This document shows, piece by piece, positions 35,008 through 49,554 of a DNA stretch of 64,000 nt (the stretch's first letter is position 1; each line of letters opens with the position of its first letter). The DNA lies in contig CM038721.1 in NCBI GenBank assembly GCA_021613375.1, positions 4,660,986-4,724,985 on the forward strand, read 5' to 3'. The notes under the pieces are model-generated. The model ran no database searches, had not been told where the DNA came from, and saw only the letters and a list, made by a program, of their open reading frames with translations. Source of the stretch: Megaleporinus macrocephalus. Lineage: Eukaryota > Chordata > Actinopteri > Characiformes > Anostomidae. Both the position numbers and the translations under genes were made by a program.

Positions 35008-38000
35008 AACAATGTTTGACTGGTAGTGTATCTAAAATGTTTAACTGGTAGTGTATCTAAAACGTTTGACTGGTAGTGTACTAAAACGTTTAACTGGTAG
35101 TGTATCTAAAACGTTTGTCTGGTAGTGTATCTAAAACGTTTAACTGGTAGTGTACTAAAACGTTTAACTGGTAGTGTACTAAAACGTTTAACTGGTAGTG
35201 TACTAAAACGTTTAACTGGTAGTGTACTAAAACGTTTGGCTGGTAGTGTATCTAAAACGTTTGACTGGTAGTGTACTAAAACGTTTAACTGGTAGTGTAC
35301 TAAAACGTTTAACTGGTAGTGTACTAAAACGTTTGTCTGGTAGTGTATCTAAAACGTTTAACTGGTAGTGTACTAAAACGTTTAACTGGTAGTGTACTAA
35401 AACGTTTAACTGGTAGTGTACTAAAACGTTTGGCTGGTAGTGTATCTAAAACGTTTGACTGGTAGTGTACTAAAACGTTTAACTGGTAGTGTACTAAAAC
35501 GTTTAACTGGTAGTGTACTAAAACGTTTGTCTGGTAGTGTATCTAAAACGTTTGTCTGGTAGTGTACTAAAACGTTTAACTGGTAGTGTTACTAAAACGT
35601 TTAACTGGTAGTGTACTAAAACGTTTGTCTGGTAGTGTACTAAAATGTTTAACTGGTAGTGAACCAAAACGTTTAACTGGTAGTGTACTAAAACGTTTAA
35701 CTGGTAGTGTACTAAAACGTTTGACTGGTAGTGTATCTAAAACTTTTAACTGGTAGTGTACTAAAACGTTTAACTGGTAGTGTACTAAAACGTTTAACTG
35801 GTAGTGTACTAAAACGTTTGTCTGGTAGTGTATCTAAAACGTTTAACTGGTAGTGTACTAAAACGTTTAACTGGTAGTGTACTAAAACGTTTAACTGGTA
35901 GTGTACTAAAACGTTTAACTGGTAGTGTACTAAAACGTTTGGCTGGTAGTGTATCTAAAACGTTTGACTGGTAGTGTACTAAAACGTTTAACTGGTAGTG
36001 TACTAAAACGTTTAACTGGTAGTGTACTAAAACGTTTGTCTGGTAGTGTATCTAAAACGTTTAACTGGTAGTGTACTAAAACGTTTAACTGGTAGTGTAC
36101 TAAAACGTTTAACTGGTAGTGTACTAAAACGTTTGGCTGGTAGTGTATCTAAAACGTTTGACTGGTAGTGTACTAAAACGTTTAACTGGTAGTGTACTAA
36201 AACGTTTAACTGGTAGTGAACCAAAACGTTTAACTGGTAGTGTACTAAAACGTTTAACTGGTAGTGTACTAAAACGTTTGACTGGTAGTGTATCTAAAAC
36301 TTTTAACTGGTAGTGTACTAAAACGTTTAACTGGTAGTGTACTAAAACGTTTAACTGGTAGTGTACTAAAACGTTTGTCTGGTAGTGTATCTAAAACGTT
36401 TGTCTGGTAGTGTACTAAAATGTTTAACTGGTAGTGTACTTAAACGTTTGACTGGTAGCGTATCTAAAACGTTTAACTGGTAGTGTATCTAAAACGTTTG
36501 TCTGGTAGTGTACTAAAACGTTTGACTGGTAGTGTATCTAAAACGTTTGTCTGGTAGTGTACTAAAACGTTTAACTGGTAGTGTACTAAAACGCTTGACT
36601 GGTAGTGTATCTAAAACGTTTAACTGGTAGTGTACTAAAACGTTTGACTGGTAGTGTATCTAAAATGTTTGACTGGTAGTGTACTAAAACGTTTAACTGG
36701 TAGTGTACTAAAACGTTTGACTGGTAGTGTATCTAAAACGTTTGTCTGGTAGTGTACTAAAACGTTTGACTGGTAGTGTATCTAAAACGTTTGTCTGGTA
36801 GTGTACTAAAATGTTTAACTGGTAGTGTATCTAAAACGTTTGTCTGGTAGTGTACTAAAACGTTTAACTGGTAGTGTACTAAAACGTTTGACTGGTAGTG
36901 TATCTAAAACGTTTGGCTGGTAGTGTATCTAAAACGTTTAACTGGTAGTGTACCAAAACGTCTAACTGGTAGTGTATCTAAAACATTTGTCTGGTAGTGT
37001 ACTAAAATGTTTAACTGGTAGTGTATCTAAAACGTTTGACTGGTAGTGTATCTAAAACGTTTTGCTGGTAGTGTATCTAAAATGTTTGTCTGGTAGTGTA
37101 TCTAAAATGTTTAACTGGTAGTGTATCTAAAACGTCTGACTGGTAGTGTATCTAAAACGTTTGGCTGGTAGTGTATCTTAAATGTTTGACTGGTAGTGTA
37201 CTAAAACGTTTAACTGGTAGTGTATCTAAAACGTTTGGCTGGTAGTGTATCTAAAACGTTTGTCTGGTAGTGTACTAAAATGTTTAACTGGTAGTGTATC
37301 TAAAACATTTGACTGGTAGTGTATCTAAAACGTTTTACTGGTAGTGTATCTAAAATGTTTGACTGGTAGTGTATCTAAAACGTTTGTGTGGTAGTGTACT
37401 AAACCGTTTAACTGGTAGTGTATCTAAAACGTTTGTCTGGTAGTGTATCTAAAACGTTTGACTGGTAGTGTATCTAAAATGTTTGACTGGTAGTGTACTA
37501 AACCATTTAACTGGTAGTGTATCTAAAACGTTTGGCTGGTAGTGTATCTAAAACGTTTGTCTGGTAGTGTACTAAAACGTTTGGCTGGTAGTGTACTAAA
37601 ACGTTTGACTGGTAGTGTATCTAAAACGTTTGGCTGGTAGTGTATCTAAAACGTTTGGCTGGTAGTGTACTAAAATGTTTAACTGGTAGTGTACTTAAAC
37701 GTTTAACTGGTAGCGTATCTAAAACGTTTAACTGGTAGTGTATCTAAAACGTTTGTCTGGTAGTGTACTAAAACGTTTGACTGGTAGTGTATCTAAAACG
37801 TTTGTCTGGTAGTGTACTAAAACGTTTAACTGGTAGTGTACTAAAACGCTTGACTGGTAGTGTATCTAAAACGTTTAACTGGTAGTGTACTAAAACGTTT
37901 GACTGGTAGTGTATCTAAAATGTTTGACTGGTAGTGTACAAAAACGTTTGACTGGTAGTGTATCTAAAACGTTTGTCTGGTAGTGTATCTAAAATGTTTA

Positions 38001-40757
38001 ACTGGTAGTGTATCTAAAACGTTTGTCTGGTAGTGTACTTAAACGTTTGTCTGGTAGTGTACTAAAACGTTTAACTGGTAGTGTACTAAAACGTTTGACT
38101 GGTAGTGTATCTAAAACGTTTGGCTGGTAGTGTATCTAAAACGTTTAACTGGTAGTGTACCAAAACGTTTAACTGGTAGTGTATCTAAAACATTTGTCTG
38201 GTAGTGTACTAAAATGTTTAACTGGTAGTGTATCTAAAACGTTTGACTGGTAGTGTATCTAAAACGTTTTGCTGGTAGTGTATCTAAAATGTTTAACTGG
38301 TAGTGTATCTAAAACGTCTGACTGGTAGTGTGTCTAAAACGTTTGTCTGGTAGTGTACTAAAACGTTTGACTGGTAGTGTATCTAAAACATTTGACGTAG
38401 TGTACTAAAACGTTTAACTGGTAGTGTATCTAAAACATTTGACTGGTAGTGTACTAAAACGTTTAACTGGTAGTGTATCTAAAACTTTTGGCTGGTAGTG
38501 TATCTAAAACGTTTAACTGGTAGTGTACTAAAACGTTTGGCTGGTAGTGTATCTAAAACGTTTGGCTGGTAGTGTATCTTAAATGTTTGACTGGTAGTGT
38601 ACTAAAACGTTTAACTGGTAGTGTATCTAAAACGTTTGGCTGGTAGTGTATCTAAAACGTTTGTCTGGTAGTGTACTAAACCGTTTAACTGGTAGTGTAT
38701 CTAAAACGTTTGTCTGGTAGTGTATCTAAAACGTTTGACTGGTAGTGTATCTAAAATGTTTGACTGGTAGTGTACTAAACCATTTAACTGGTAGTGTATC
38801 TAAAACGTTTGGCTGGTAGTGTATCTAAAACGTTTGTCTGGTAGTGTACTAAAACGTTTGGCTGGTAGTGTATCTAAAACGTTTGGCTGGTAGTGTATCT
38901 AAAACGTTTGGCTGGTAGTGTACTAAAATGTTTAACTGGTAGTGTACTTAAACGTTTAACTGGTAGCGTATCTAAAACGTTTAACTGGTAGTGTATCTAA
39001 AACGTTTGTCTGGTAGTGTACTAAAACGTTTGACTGGTAGTGTATCTAAAACGTTTGTCTGGTAGTGTACTAAAACGTTTAACTGGTAGTGTACTAAAAC
39101 GCTTGACTGGTAGTGTATCTAAAACGTTTAACTGGTAGTGTACTAAAACGTTTGACTGGTAGTGTATCTAAAATGTTTGACTGGTAGTGTACAAAAACGT
39201 TTGACTGGTAGTGTATCTAAAACGTTTGTCTGGTAGTGTATCTAAAATGTTTAACTGGTAGTGTATCTAAAACGTTTGTCTGGTAGTGTACTTAAACGTT
39301 TGTCTGGTAGTGTACTAAAACGTTTGACTGGTAGTGTATCTAAAACGTTTGTGTGGTAGTGTACTAAACCGTTTAACTGGTAGTGTATCTAAAACGTTTG
39401 TCTGGTAGTGTATCTAAAACGTTTGACTGGTAGTGTATCTAAAACGTTTGACTGGTAGTGTACTAAACCATTTAACTGGTAGTGTATCTAAAACGTTTGG
39501 CTGGTAGTGTATCTAAAACGTTTGTCTGGTAGTGTACTAAAACGTTTGGCTGTTAGTGTACTAAAACGTTTGACTGGTAGTGTATCTAAAACGTTTGGCT
39601 GGTAGTGTATCTAAAACGTTTGGCTGGTAGTGTACTAAAACGTTTGGCTGGTAGTGTACTAAAACGTTTGGCTGGTAGTGTATCTAAAACATTTGACTGG
39701 TAGTGTATCTAAAACGTTTGTCTGGTAGTGTACTAAAACGTTTGACTGGTAGTGTATCTAAAACGTTTGGCTGGTAGTGTACTAAAACGTTTGACTGGTA
39801 GTGTATCTAAAACGTTTGTCTGGTAGTGTACTAAAACGTTTGGCTGGTAGTGTACTAAAACGTTTGACTGGTAGTGTATCTAAAACATTTGGCTGGTAGT
39901 GTATCTAAAACGTTTGGCTGGTAGTGTACTAAAACATTTGGTCTGGTAGTGTACTAAAACGTTTGACTGGTAGTGTATCTAAAACGTTTGGCTGGTAGTG
40001 TATCTAAAACGTTTGACTGGTAGTGTACTAAAACATTTAACTGGTAGTGTATCTAAAACGTTTGACTGGTAGTGTACTAAAACATTTAACTGGTAGTGTA
40101 TCTAAAACGTTTGACTGGTAGTGTATCTAAAACGTTTGGTCTGGTAGTGTACTAAAACGTTTGACTGGTAGTGTATCTAAAACGTTTGGCTGGTAGTGTA
40201 TCTAAAACGTTTGACTGGTAGTGTACTAAAACATTTAACTGGTAGTGTATCTAAAACGTTTGTCTGGTAGTGTACTAAAACGTTTAACTGGTAGTGTATC
40301 TAAAACATTTGACTGGTAGTGTATCTAAAACGTTTGCCTGGTAGTGTATCTAAAACGTTTGTCTGGTAGTGTATCTAAAACGTTTGGCTGGTAGTGTATC
40401 TAAAACGTTTGACTGGTAGTGTACTAAAACGTTTGGCTGGTAGTGTATCTAAAACGTTTGACTGGTAGTGTATCTAAAACGTTTTACTGGTAGTGTATCT
40501 AAAACGTTTGACTGGTAGTGTATCTAAAACGTTTGGCTGGTAGTGTACTAAAACGTTTGTCTGGTAGTGTATCTAAAACGTTTTACTGATAGTGTACTAA
40601 AACGTTTGAGTGGTAGTGTATCTAAAACGTCTGACTGGTAGTGTATCTAAAACATTTGACTGGTAGTGTATCTAAAACGTTTGTCTGGTAGTGTATCTAA
40701 AACGTTTGTCTGGTAGTGTATCTAAAACGTTTGACTGGTAGTGTTCTAAAACGTTAT
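35008..40757 (-). repeat. 24/25-bp satellite array 2 (about 235 units), inverted relative to array 1
   Basis: Units on the + strand read GTGTACTAAAACGTTTAACT plus GGTA (24) or GTGTATCTAAAACGTTTGAC plus TGGTA (25). The left 1.4 kb is dominated by the 24-base AACTGG form. From about 36.4 to 39.3 kb a higher-order repeat of about 1,254 bases is visible: the rare GGTAGCGTATC variant at 36,456, 37,711 and 38,964 and the rare ACGCTTGACT variant at 36,591, 37,846 and 39,099. It lies wholly inside minar1 intron 2. Frames with an 8-residue period are artefacts. Confidence 0.95.
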
Positions 40758-40999
40758 ATATATGTTTTTTGTTCATTGTAAGGAGAACTCTGTACATGAC
40801 CAGCAAACACAACATCATCATATTTATCAATAAAATACAGGAAAGCTTATTCAACTGGAGAAACTGAAAGTGTTGGTAGTGACGTTTCGTCATGTTCCAC
40901 ACCAATTTTCAGGCTTTGGTACAGATTTATTTCAAAACAATGTAATCTAACTGCTTACACGTGGCCATGAGGGACAGGGATGCAGTCTCACTTCCACAC

Positions 41000-41520
41000 A
41001 TACATATATGCAAACCATACTTTTTGAAAAGTTGGAACATTTTGTAAAATTCACTAAAACAGAAATCTGTAGTATCAGGAGAACATTACACAAAGAGCAG
41101 CAGAAAATTACAATGAAACCTCAACAACTAAACATCACATCAGTTGTTATTATGTCTTTATCTTCATTACAGCATCAACTCTATTCAGGAGACTCACATT
41201 CAGTTCCTACAGTACCTCTACAGTTCAGTCTTAGAAGCTGGTTTAATATTTTTTGCTTCTTCTCACCATCTAAATTACACCAAACACATTCAGTGATATT
41301 GAGGTCTGGACTCTGAGATGATCGGTCCATACACCAACACCAGCAGCTTCTGTGTTTGATAAGTATGTCTGGATCTTCATAGCAGAGAGATTGAGGTCGT
41401 TATCCTGCTGTGGAGTGATGATTCATGCGTTCAATCAAAAATAAATCACCCTCTCCAGATGTTGTTGCACATCCCTCAACCTGCACACTGATCCTGAATC
41501 ATGCTTGTATACATTTTTAG
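41000..41520. mobile_element. possible Tc1-like remnant
   Basis: ATATTGAGGTCTGGACTCTG and nearby text resemble an inverted Tc1-type transposase segment found in many fish elements, but no frame is intact and I see no terminal repeats. The call is weak. Confidence 0.35.
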
Positions 41521-41588
41521 GGTCTTTTATTGCTACTGCCTTCTGTTACTTCCAAAGATCTGAAATTTGCAATTTATAGTTTTATAAA

Positions 41589-42638
41589 GTAATGCATTTC
41601 ACTTGAATTTCACTATAAAATCACACTGTTGGACTTAATTCTATTTAATTTCTATATAATTTAAAAGATACTGATGGTGAAATTGAAAACCTGTCATTAA
41701 CATCAACAAATGTCATTACCATCTCAACAGGTTATGTGTTGGTAATGACGTGTTGCGGTAATGCAATTTTCACATCTTTAAGAAAAAAGCTAGCTAGGCC
41801 ATAAATTAGCTAAAGCTAGTTAACAGCTAGTACAAGCTGCTCTTTAACTACACATAAACAAATAAATAATGTGTAAATGTAATATTTAGTTATAAATAAA
41901 CAAGTAATGTATAAATGTAATGTTTAGTTATAAATAAATAAATAATGTGTAAATGTAATGTTTAGTTGTAAACAAATAAATAATGTGTAAATGTAATGTT
42001 TAGTTATAAATAAATAAATAATGTGTAAATGTAATGTTTAGTTGTAAATAAATAAAGTGTAAATGTAATGTTTAGTTGTAAATAAATAAATAATGTGTAA
42101 ATGTAATGTTTAGTTATAAATAAATAAATAATGTGTAAATGTAATGTTTAGTTGTAAATAAATAATGTGTAAATGTAATGTTTAGTTATAAATAAATAAA
42201 TAATGTGTAAATGTAATGTTTAGTTGTAAATAAATAAATAATGTGTAAATGTAATGTTTAGTTGTAAATAAATAAATAATGTGTAAATTTTATGTTTAGT
42301 TGTAAATAAATAAATAATGTGTAAATGTAATGTTTAGTTGTAAATAAATAAATGAATAATGTGCAAATGTAATGTTTAGTTATAAATAAATAAATAAATA
42401 ATGTGTAAATGTAATGTTTAGTTGTAAATAAATAAATAATGTGTAAATGTAATGTTTAGTTGTAAATAAATAAATAAATAATGTGCAAATGTAATGTTTA
42501 GTCATAAATAAATAAATAAATAACGTGTAAATGTAATGTTTGGTTGTAAATAAATAAATAAATAAATAAATAATGTGCAAATGTAATGTTTAGTTATAAA
42601 TAAATAAATAAATAATGTGTAAATGTAATGTTTGGTTG

Positions 42639-42670
<32 letters not shown>

Positions 42671-43205
42671 GTGTAAATGTAATGTTTAGTTGTAAAGTAC
42701 TGCCGTACTGATGTAAACGGTAATGACTCTGAATAAATGTACTCTATGATCAGGAGCAATGCACCATTCAGTTACTCCCATTTACAAACATTAACATGTC
42801 ACTCCTCACTCATGACTGACATGTGCTCCTTTGTGAGTCTTTGTTTCCATGGTTACAACATAAACAAGTGCTACCTTTAAATAATTCCCTGCATACTGTT
42901 GTGGTAATGATGATGATAACATATTGCTCAAAAATATGCATCGGTACAAATGTGAAACTAAACAGTACATCAGTACATTAAGTTTTTATAAAACTCATAT
43001 TGTGATCTTTTTCATAAATTGATCACTTTTTAGTATTTTATTGGGGCCCAGAAGTTTTAATGTCCGGGTTGGGGACAAGGCCAATATAGCAAAATATTGA
43101 TGTTTAAATCATTATAAAAAATGGAAATCATAATTACTTCGGTGTGTATTTTTTTTTTGGTGATGAAAGGAATGATCTTTTTAATACCAAAAATTTTTGT
43201 TTAAA
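41589..43205 (+). mobile_element. dispersed element with internal 38-bp array, copy 3
   Basis: This is the longest of the three copies. The internal array spans 41,858-42,694 (over 20 units). The left and right parts match copies 1 and 2. It is followed by a poly(A)-TA-CA compound tract. Confidence 0.8.
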
Positions 43206-43239
43206 TTTTGTTTGATTAAAGTAATTTTAACACAAATTT

Positions 43240-45350
<2,111 letters not shown>

Positions 45351-45354
45351 ATGT

Positions 45355-45690
45355 TTATTGATATGCTGGGTCTAAACCTAAACTTTGTGACGCGATCATA
45401 TTTGCAATATCTCTTGTGGTTCAAATGGTATCAACACAGAATGTTCTGAGAAAGAAAGATCTGAATTCACAGTTCAGCACCAGGGACAGTACACTGAACA
45501 TGTTGTTCAATGTGGTTGTTGTTGCAACTTTCTTTGTTGATAACGTTTAAACCACAAGAGATATTGCAAATCCGATTGCATCAATCAATTTCTTAGACAG
45601 TTATTCTTTGATCTGCTACACGACCACCTTCCCATTGGAAAAACTTGCCCTTGATCTAATATGGCGGCACTATACAAATGATTAAGGCAT
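45355..45690. mobile_element. partial copy of the 61.2-kb foldback element
   Basis: This shares TTTGCAATATCTCTTGTGGT, AGCACCAGGGACAGTACACT, CTTTGATCTGCTACACGACC and TTCCCATTGGAAAAACTTGC with 61,178-61,640. The left terminal part is missing. Confidence 0.75.
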
Positions 45691-45739
45691 GTGAGGACAT
45701 TGTATTTAAAAAGCTATTATTAAACAGTGTTAATAGAGT

Positions 45740-45885
45740 AAGTAGTGCTTTTCCATACATCAGTGTGTTTATTTAATCCTTTCCAAACTTCTCCTAAACA
45801 ACCCAGTATTATTATCAGTTCTCATCTAATACCTGCTTTGACTGCTCAGTACTTCATGAAGCTAAATCAAGATTACTGCTGAAGG
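45740..45885. repeat. dispersed repeat, inverted relative of 11,497-11,640
   Basis: This is a reverse-complement match over about 145 bases (GTGTTTATTTAATCCTTTCC, CAGTTCTCATCTAATACCTG). The family is unknown. Confidence 0.65.
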
Positions 45886-46600
45886 AACTGAACACATTCA
45901 TACAATGTCTGGGGCGTCCAGGAGAAATCTGGAACTACACTTTGTTCCTCAAACTGGATCAAGATCTGATCTACTTCTCTCACAATAACATATTCATGTT
46001 ACTTTGTATTGTATGTAGGATTACTTACATCAGTTCTGGTATTCTTACTGGTAGACATACACTTATTGATAAGATAAAGGCTTTTAAACAGTAGTGAGTA
46101 TAAAAAACTGTGATAATAATAATAATTTCCATAACTGCTAAAAGCTAATATTAGCTGTTAATTAGAAATGTTTTGTAAAACTCAACTGGTCAATATTTTG
46201 TGCTGCATTTTGGCATGGTTTTTTTTTCTGGTGTCTAGATAATGACCGTTTCTCAGTCCCTGATGTACGGAGGCTCTTATTGCCTCTCGAGTCATGAACT
46301 TTTATGGCTACACATTCATCTCCACTAGAAACGCATAAGCTGTTTCTCATCAGTCAAACAAGCCGATTTTCGCTGCAGTTTCAAACCCTCAGCATGTCAT
46401 TGTTCAACATTTGTTTAAACCTTGCCGTTACTCAGCCGGCTGCTGTTAGCTATGTACTCTGTATAATTTCATATCTACCATCTATTTTACCATCTCGATA
46501 ATGTCTGAGCTCCTGCTGCATCAGCTTATCTGAGAAACTAGTTACAATGGCCTTCACTGCCTGACCAACTCACCACTGGTACTCAAGTCTAGAAGTCTAC
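45886..46600. other. no recognised gene
   Basis: Intronic, AT-rich; nothing I can assign. Confidence 0.5.
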
Positions 46601-46609
46601 AGTCCTTGC

Positions 46610-46720
46610 TGTCAGAGAAAAACCTTACATACACACTCCACACAGAACCACCCGGACCGGGAATCCAACCCAGATCATCTTACTGTGAGGAGACAGTGCT
46701 GACCACTACACCACCGTACT
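46610..46720 (-). mobile_element. tRNA-derived SINE head (minus strand)
   Basis: Read on the minus strand, the A-box region TGGTGTAGTGGTC (about 46,701-46,713) is followed by a B box GGTTGGATTCC (ending near 46,660) at tRNA-like spacing, then GGTCCGGGTGG. Its 5' head is continuous with the 20-bp satellite to the right. Confidence 0.75.
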
Positions 46721-48003
46721 GACCACTACACCACCATACTGACCACTACACCACAATACTAACCACTACACCACCATACTAACCACTACACCACCATACT
46801 AACCACTACACCACCGTACTAACCACTACACCACCATACTAACCACTACACCACCATACTAATCACTACACCACCGTACTAACCACTACACCACCATACT
46901 AAACACTACACCACCGTACTAACCACTACACCACCATACTAACCACTACACCACCATACTAATCACTACACCACCGTACTAACCACTACACCACCATACT
47001 AAACACTACACCACCTTACTAACCACTACACCACCATACTAAACACTACACCACCTTACTAACCACTACACCACCGTACTAACCACTACACCACCATACT
47101 AACCACTACACCACCGTACTAACCACTACACCACCATACTAATCACTACACCACCGTACTAACCACTACACCACCATACTAAACACTAACCACTACACCA
47201 CCATACTAATCACTACACCACCGTACTAACCACTACACCACCATACTAAACACTACACCACCTTACTAACCACTACACCACCATACTAAACACTACACCA
47301 CCTTACTAACCACTACACCACCGTACTAACCACTACACCACCATACTAACCACTACACCATCGTACTAACCACTACACCACCATACTAATCACTACACCA
47401 CCGTACTAACCACTACACCACCATACTAAACACTACACCACCGTACTAACCACTACACCACCATACTAACCACTACACCACCATACTAATCACTACACCA
47501 CCGTACTAACCACTACACCACCATACTAAACACTACACCACCTTACTAACCACTACACCACCATACTAAACACTACACCACCTTACTAACCACTACACCA
47601 CCGTACTAACCACTACACCACCGTACTAACCACTACACCACCATACTAACCCCTACACCACCGTACTAACCACTACACCACCATACTAAACACTACACCA
47701 CCGTACTAACCACTACACCACCATACTAACCACTACACCACCGTACTAATCACTACACCACCGTACTAACCACTACACCACCATACTAAACACTACACCA
47801 CCTTACTAACCACTACACCACCATAATAAACACTACACCACCTTACTAACCACTACACCACCGTACTAACCACTACACCACCATACTAACCACTACACCA
47901 CCGTACTAACCACTACACCACCATACTAACCACTACACCACCGTACTAACCACTACACCACCATACTAACCCCTACACCACCGTACTAACCACTACACCA
48001 CCA
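46701..48003. repeat. 20-bp satellite (about 65 units) made of SINE A-box head
   Basis: The unit is AACCACTACACCACCATACT, with variants AAT/AAA at the start and CGT/CTT near the end. Units are in exact 20-base register over the whole array apart from an 8-base slip near 47,185. The minus strand reads TGGTGTAGTGGTTAGTATGG, the start of the adjoining SINE. Variant order (AATCAC units followed by CGT, CAT, CTT forms) repeats, so there is higher-order structure. Confidence 0.95.
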
Positions 48004-48231
48004 TATGGTTTAGTGCTGGTCCAACATAAATCACCTGAATCTTGTTGCTCCAGCTAAGTTTACTGAGCGAACAGCAGTCTTAGTGTAATGGACTGAATAG
48101 TGGTTTCAATTGACGACTCAGCAAACAGAAGCCCATACAAAAGGCCAGCACATAATCTAAAAAGTCCAAGGTCAAATACATGGAATGAAAGAGATTGTAC
48201 ACATAGAAGACTTTGCAAGGACTGTATACAG

Positions 48232-48851
48232 CAGGGGTATTTAATTAGATATCAGTAAGGTCCAGTTAGAGGAAATGTCTTCAGGTCAAGGTCCGGACCA
48301 TCATAATTTCTATACTGTTCTGATTCAGTGGTGTATCCTGTTTACTGAAGTAGTCCAGTATCAGCATCTTATACCATCAGCTACTGAAACACTAACACAC
48401 CACACATACTGTTCAGTATATTTCAGTATATTTACTGTTTGAATGCTGAAGGGCTACATTAAAAAAAGTGCATCTTGAAGTGTTTATTTATAGAGAAAGT
48501 AAATAAAATGTGCGTCTTCTTGTTAACTCAGCTTCACAGATGAACATGTTGGTTGTACAGAGCGGTGTATTCCAAAACTAGATGAGCAGGTCTATTCTAT
48601 CTCGCCTGTGTGCTCGCCGCATGCCCCAATGTGCACAGATCTGATTGGCTGAGGCGCCTTCAGTGATCTTACAGTGCACTGTGAGTTCACTGTGCCGGAA
48701 AGCCTGTATACCATAAAGACGAGAAAAGCTCTGCCTCTTAAAATAAACACAGTCTAAATAAAATCATTCTCAATAGTTCATCGTTTTGGGTCCGCATTGG
48801 ACAACGTCTGGGTCTGGATCCGGCCCACGGTGCCCCTATTAGTGACCCCTG
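48232..48851. mobile_element. hAT-like non-autonomous element with 8-bp target duplication
   Basis: It begins CAGGGGTATTTAATTAGA and ends CTATTAGTGACCCCTG, so the terminal CAGGGGT is inverted. The flanks GTATACAG (48,224-48,231) and GTATACGG (48,852-48,859) form an 8-bp target duplication with one mismatch, the hallmark of hAT elements. It is 620 bp with no transposase. The interior GGTCCGGACC and GGTCTGGATCCGGCCC phrases fit a hAT MITE type. Confidence 0.8.
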
Positions 48852-48859
48852 GTATACGG

Positions 48860-49550
48860 TCTCTAAATTACCAACAATGATTGGCTTCTATTTAGACTTT
48901 CTATTGAGTGTTTCCTGGCATTCTACTCCAATTCTGAGCTCATATTTGGGTCCGATGCTGGAAATGTGTTGAATACAGCAAAATTGAAATTGAAATCAGA
49001 TTATAATTTGTCGTCTGATCCCGGCATTAGTTTAAGACACGCTAGCCTGGAGGGGCAGAAACAACCGTCCTTCTAGCCGGTGCAGTGTTTAGAAATCAAT
49101 GCTTCGTTTATCTTAAAAACCACCCCTGATAACACACCAATGGCCAATGAAGACCGGATCGAGGGATTTAGCAATGGTGAAGCAACGCCCTAAAAACCAC
49201 TCGGGATTTCATAACAATGGTCGCTTGAATTGAGGTTTTTCTGCAGCAGTAGGCGATTCTTGGCAAAGGCAATGCGGGATAAGCCCTTCAGTTCCAAAGA
49301 AGAGAGCTCTTAATGCTTCAGTAGACCAAGACATCTTTGGACAATTGTATGCTTTTAAATTTGTAGGGAAGAACCTGTCCTGTTCCAGGGGCGTAGGTTT
49401 GGTGGCAATTTTGGTATGGACACAACAACCCACCCCTTATTCCCCTTACCCCCTCACTTTCTAATGCCAGCATTAATGCTAAGCTAAGTTCATCGAAACC
49501 CGAAGACAACAGGGACAATTCTATCCTCCCAAAATATTGGTCAGGACATA
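48860..49550. other. no recognised gene
   Basis: Unique intron sequence. The overlapping minus-strand frames at 49,209-49,518 show no family motif. Confidence 0.5.
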
Positions 49551-49554
49551 TGCC

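Noticed and set aside
36027..36224. Repetitive frame HYQLNVLV-like on the minus strand
   Set aside because: The 24-base unit is a multiple of three, so a frame stays open; it breaks wherever 25-base units occur.
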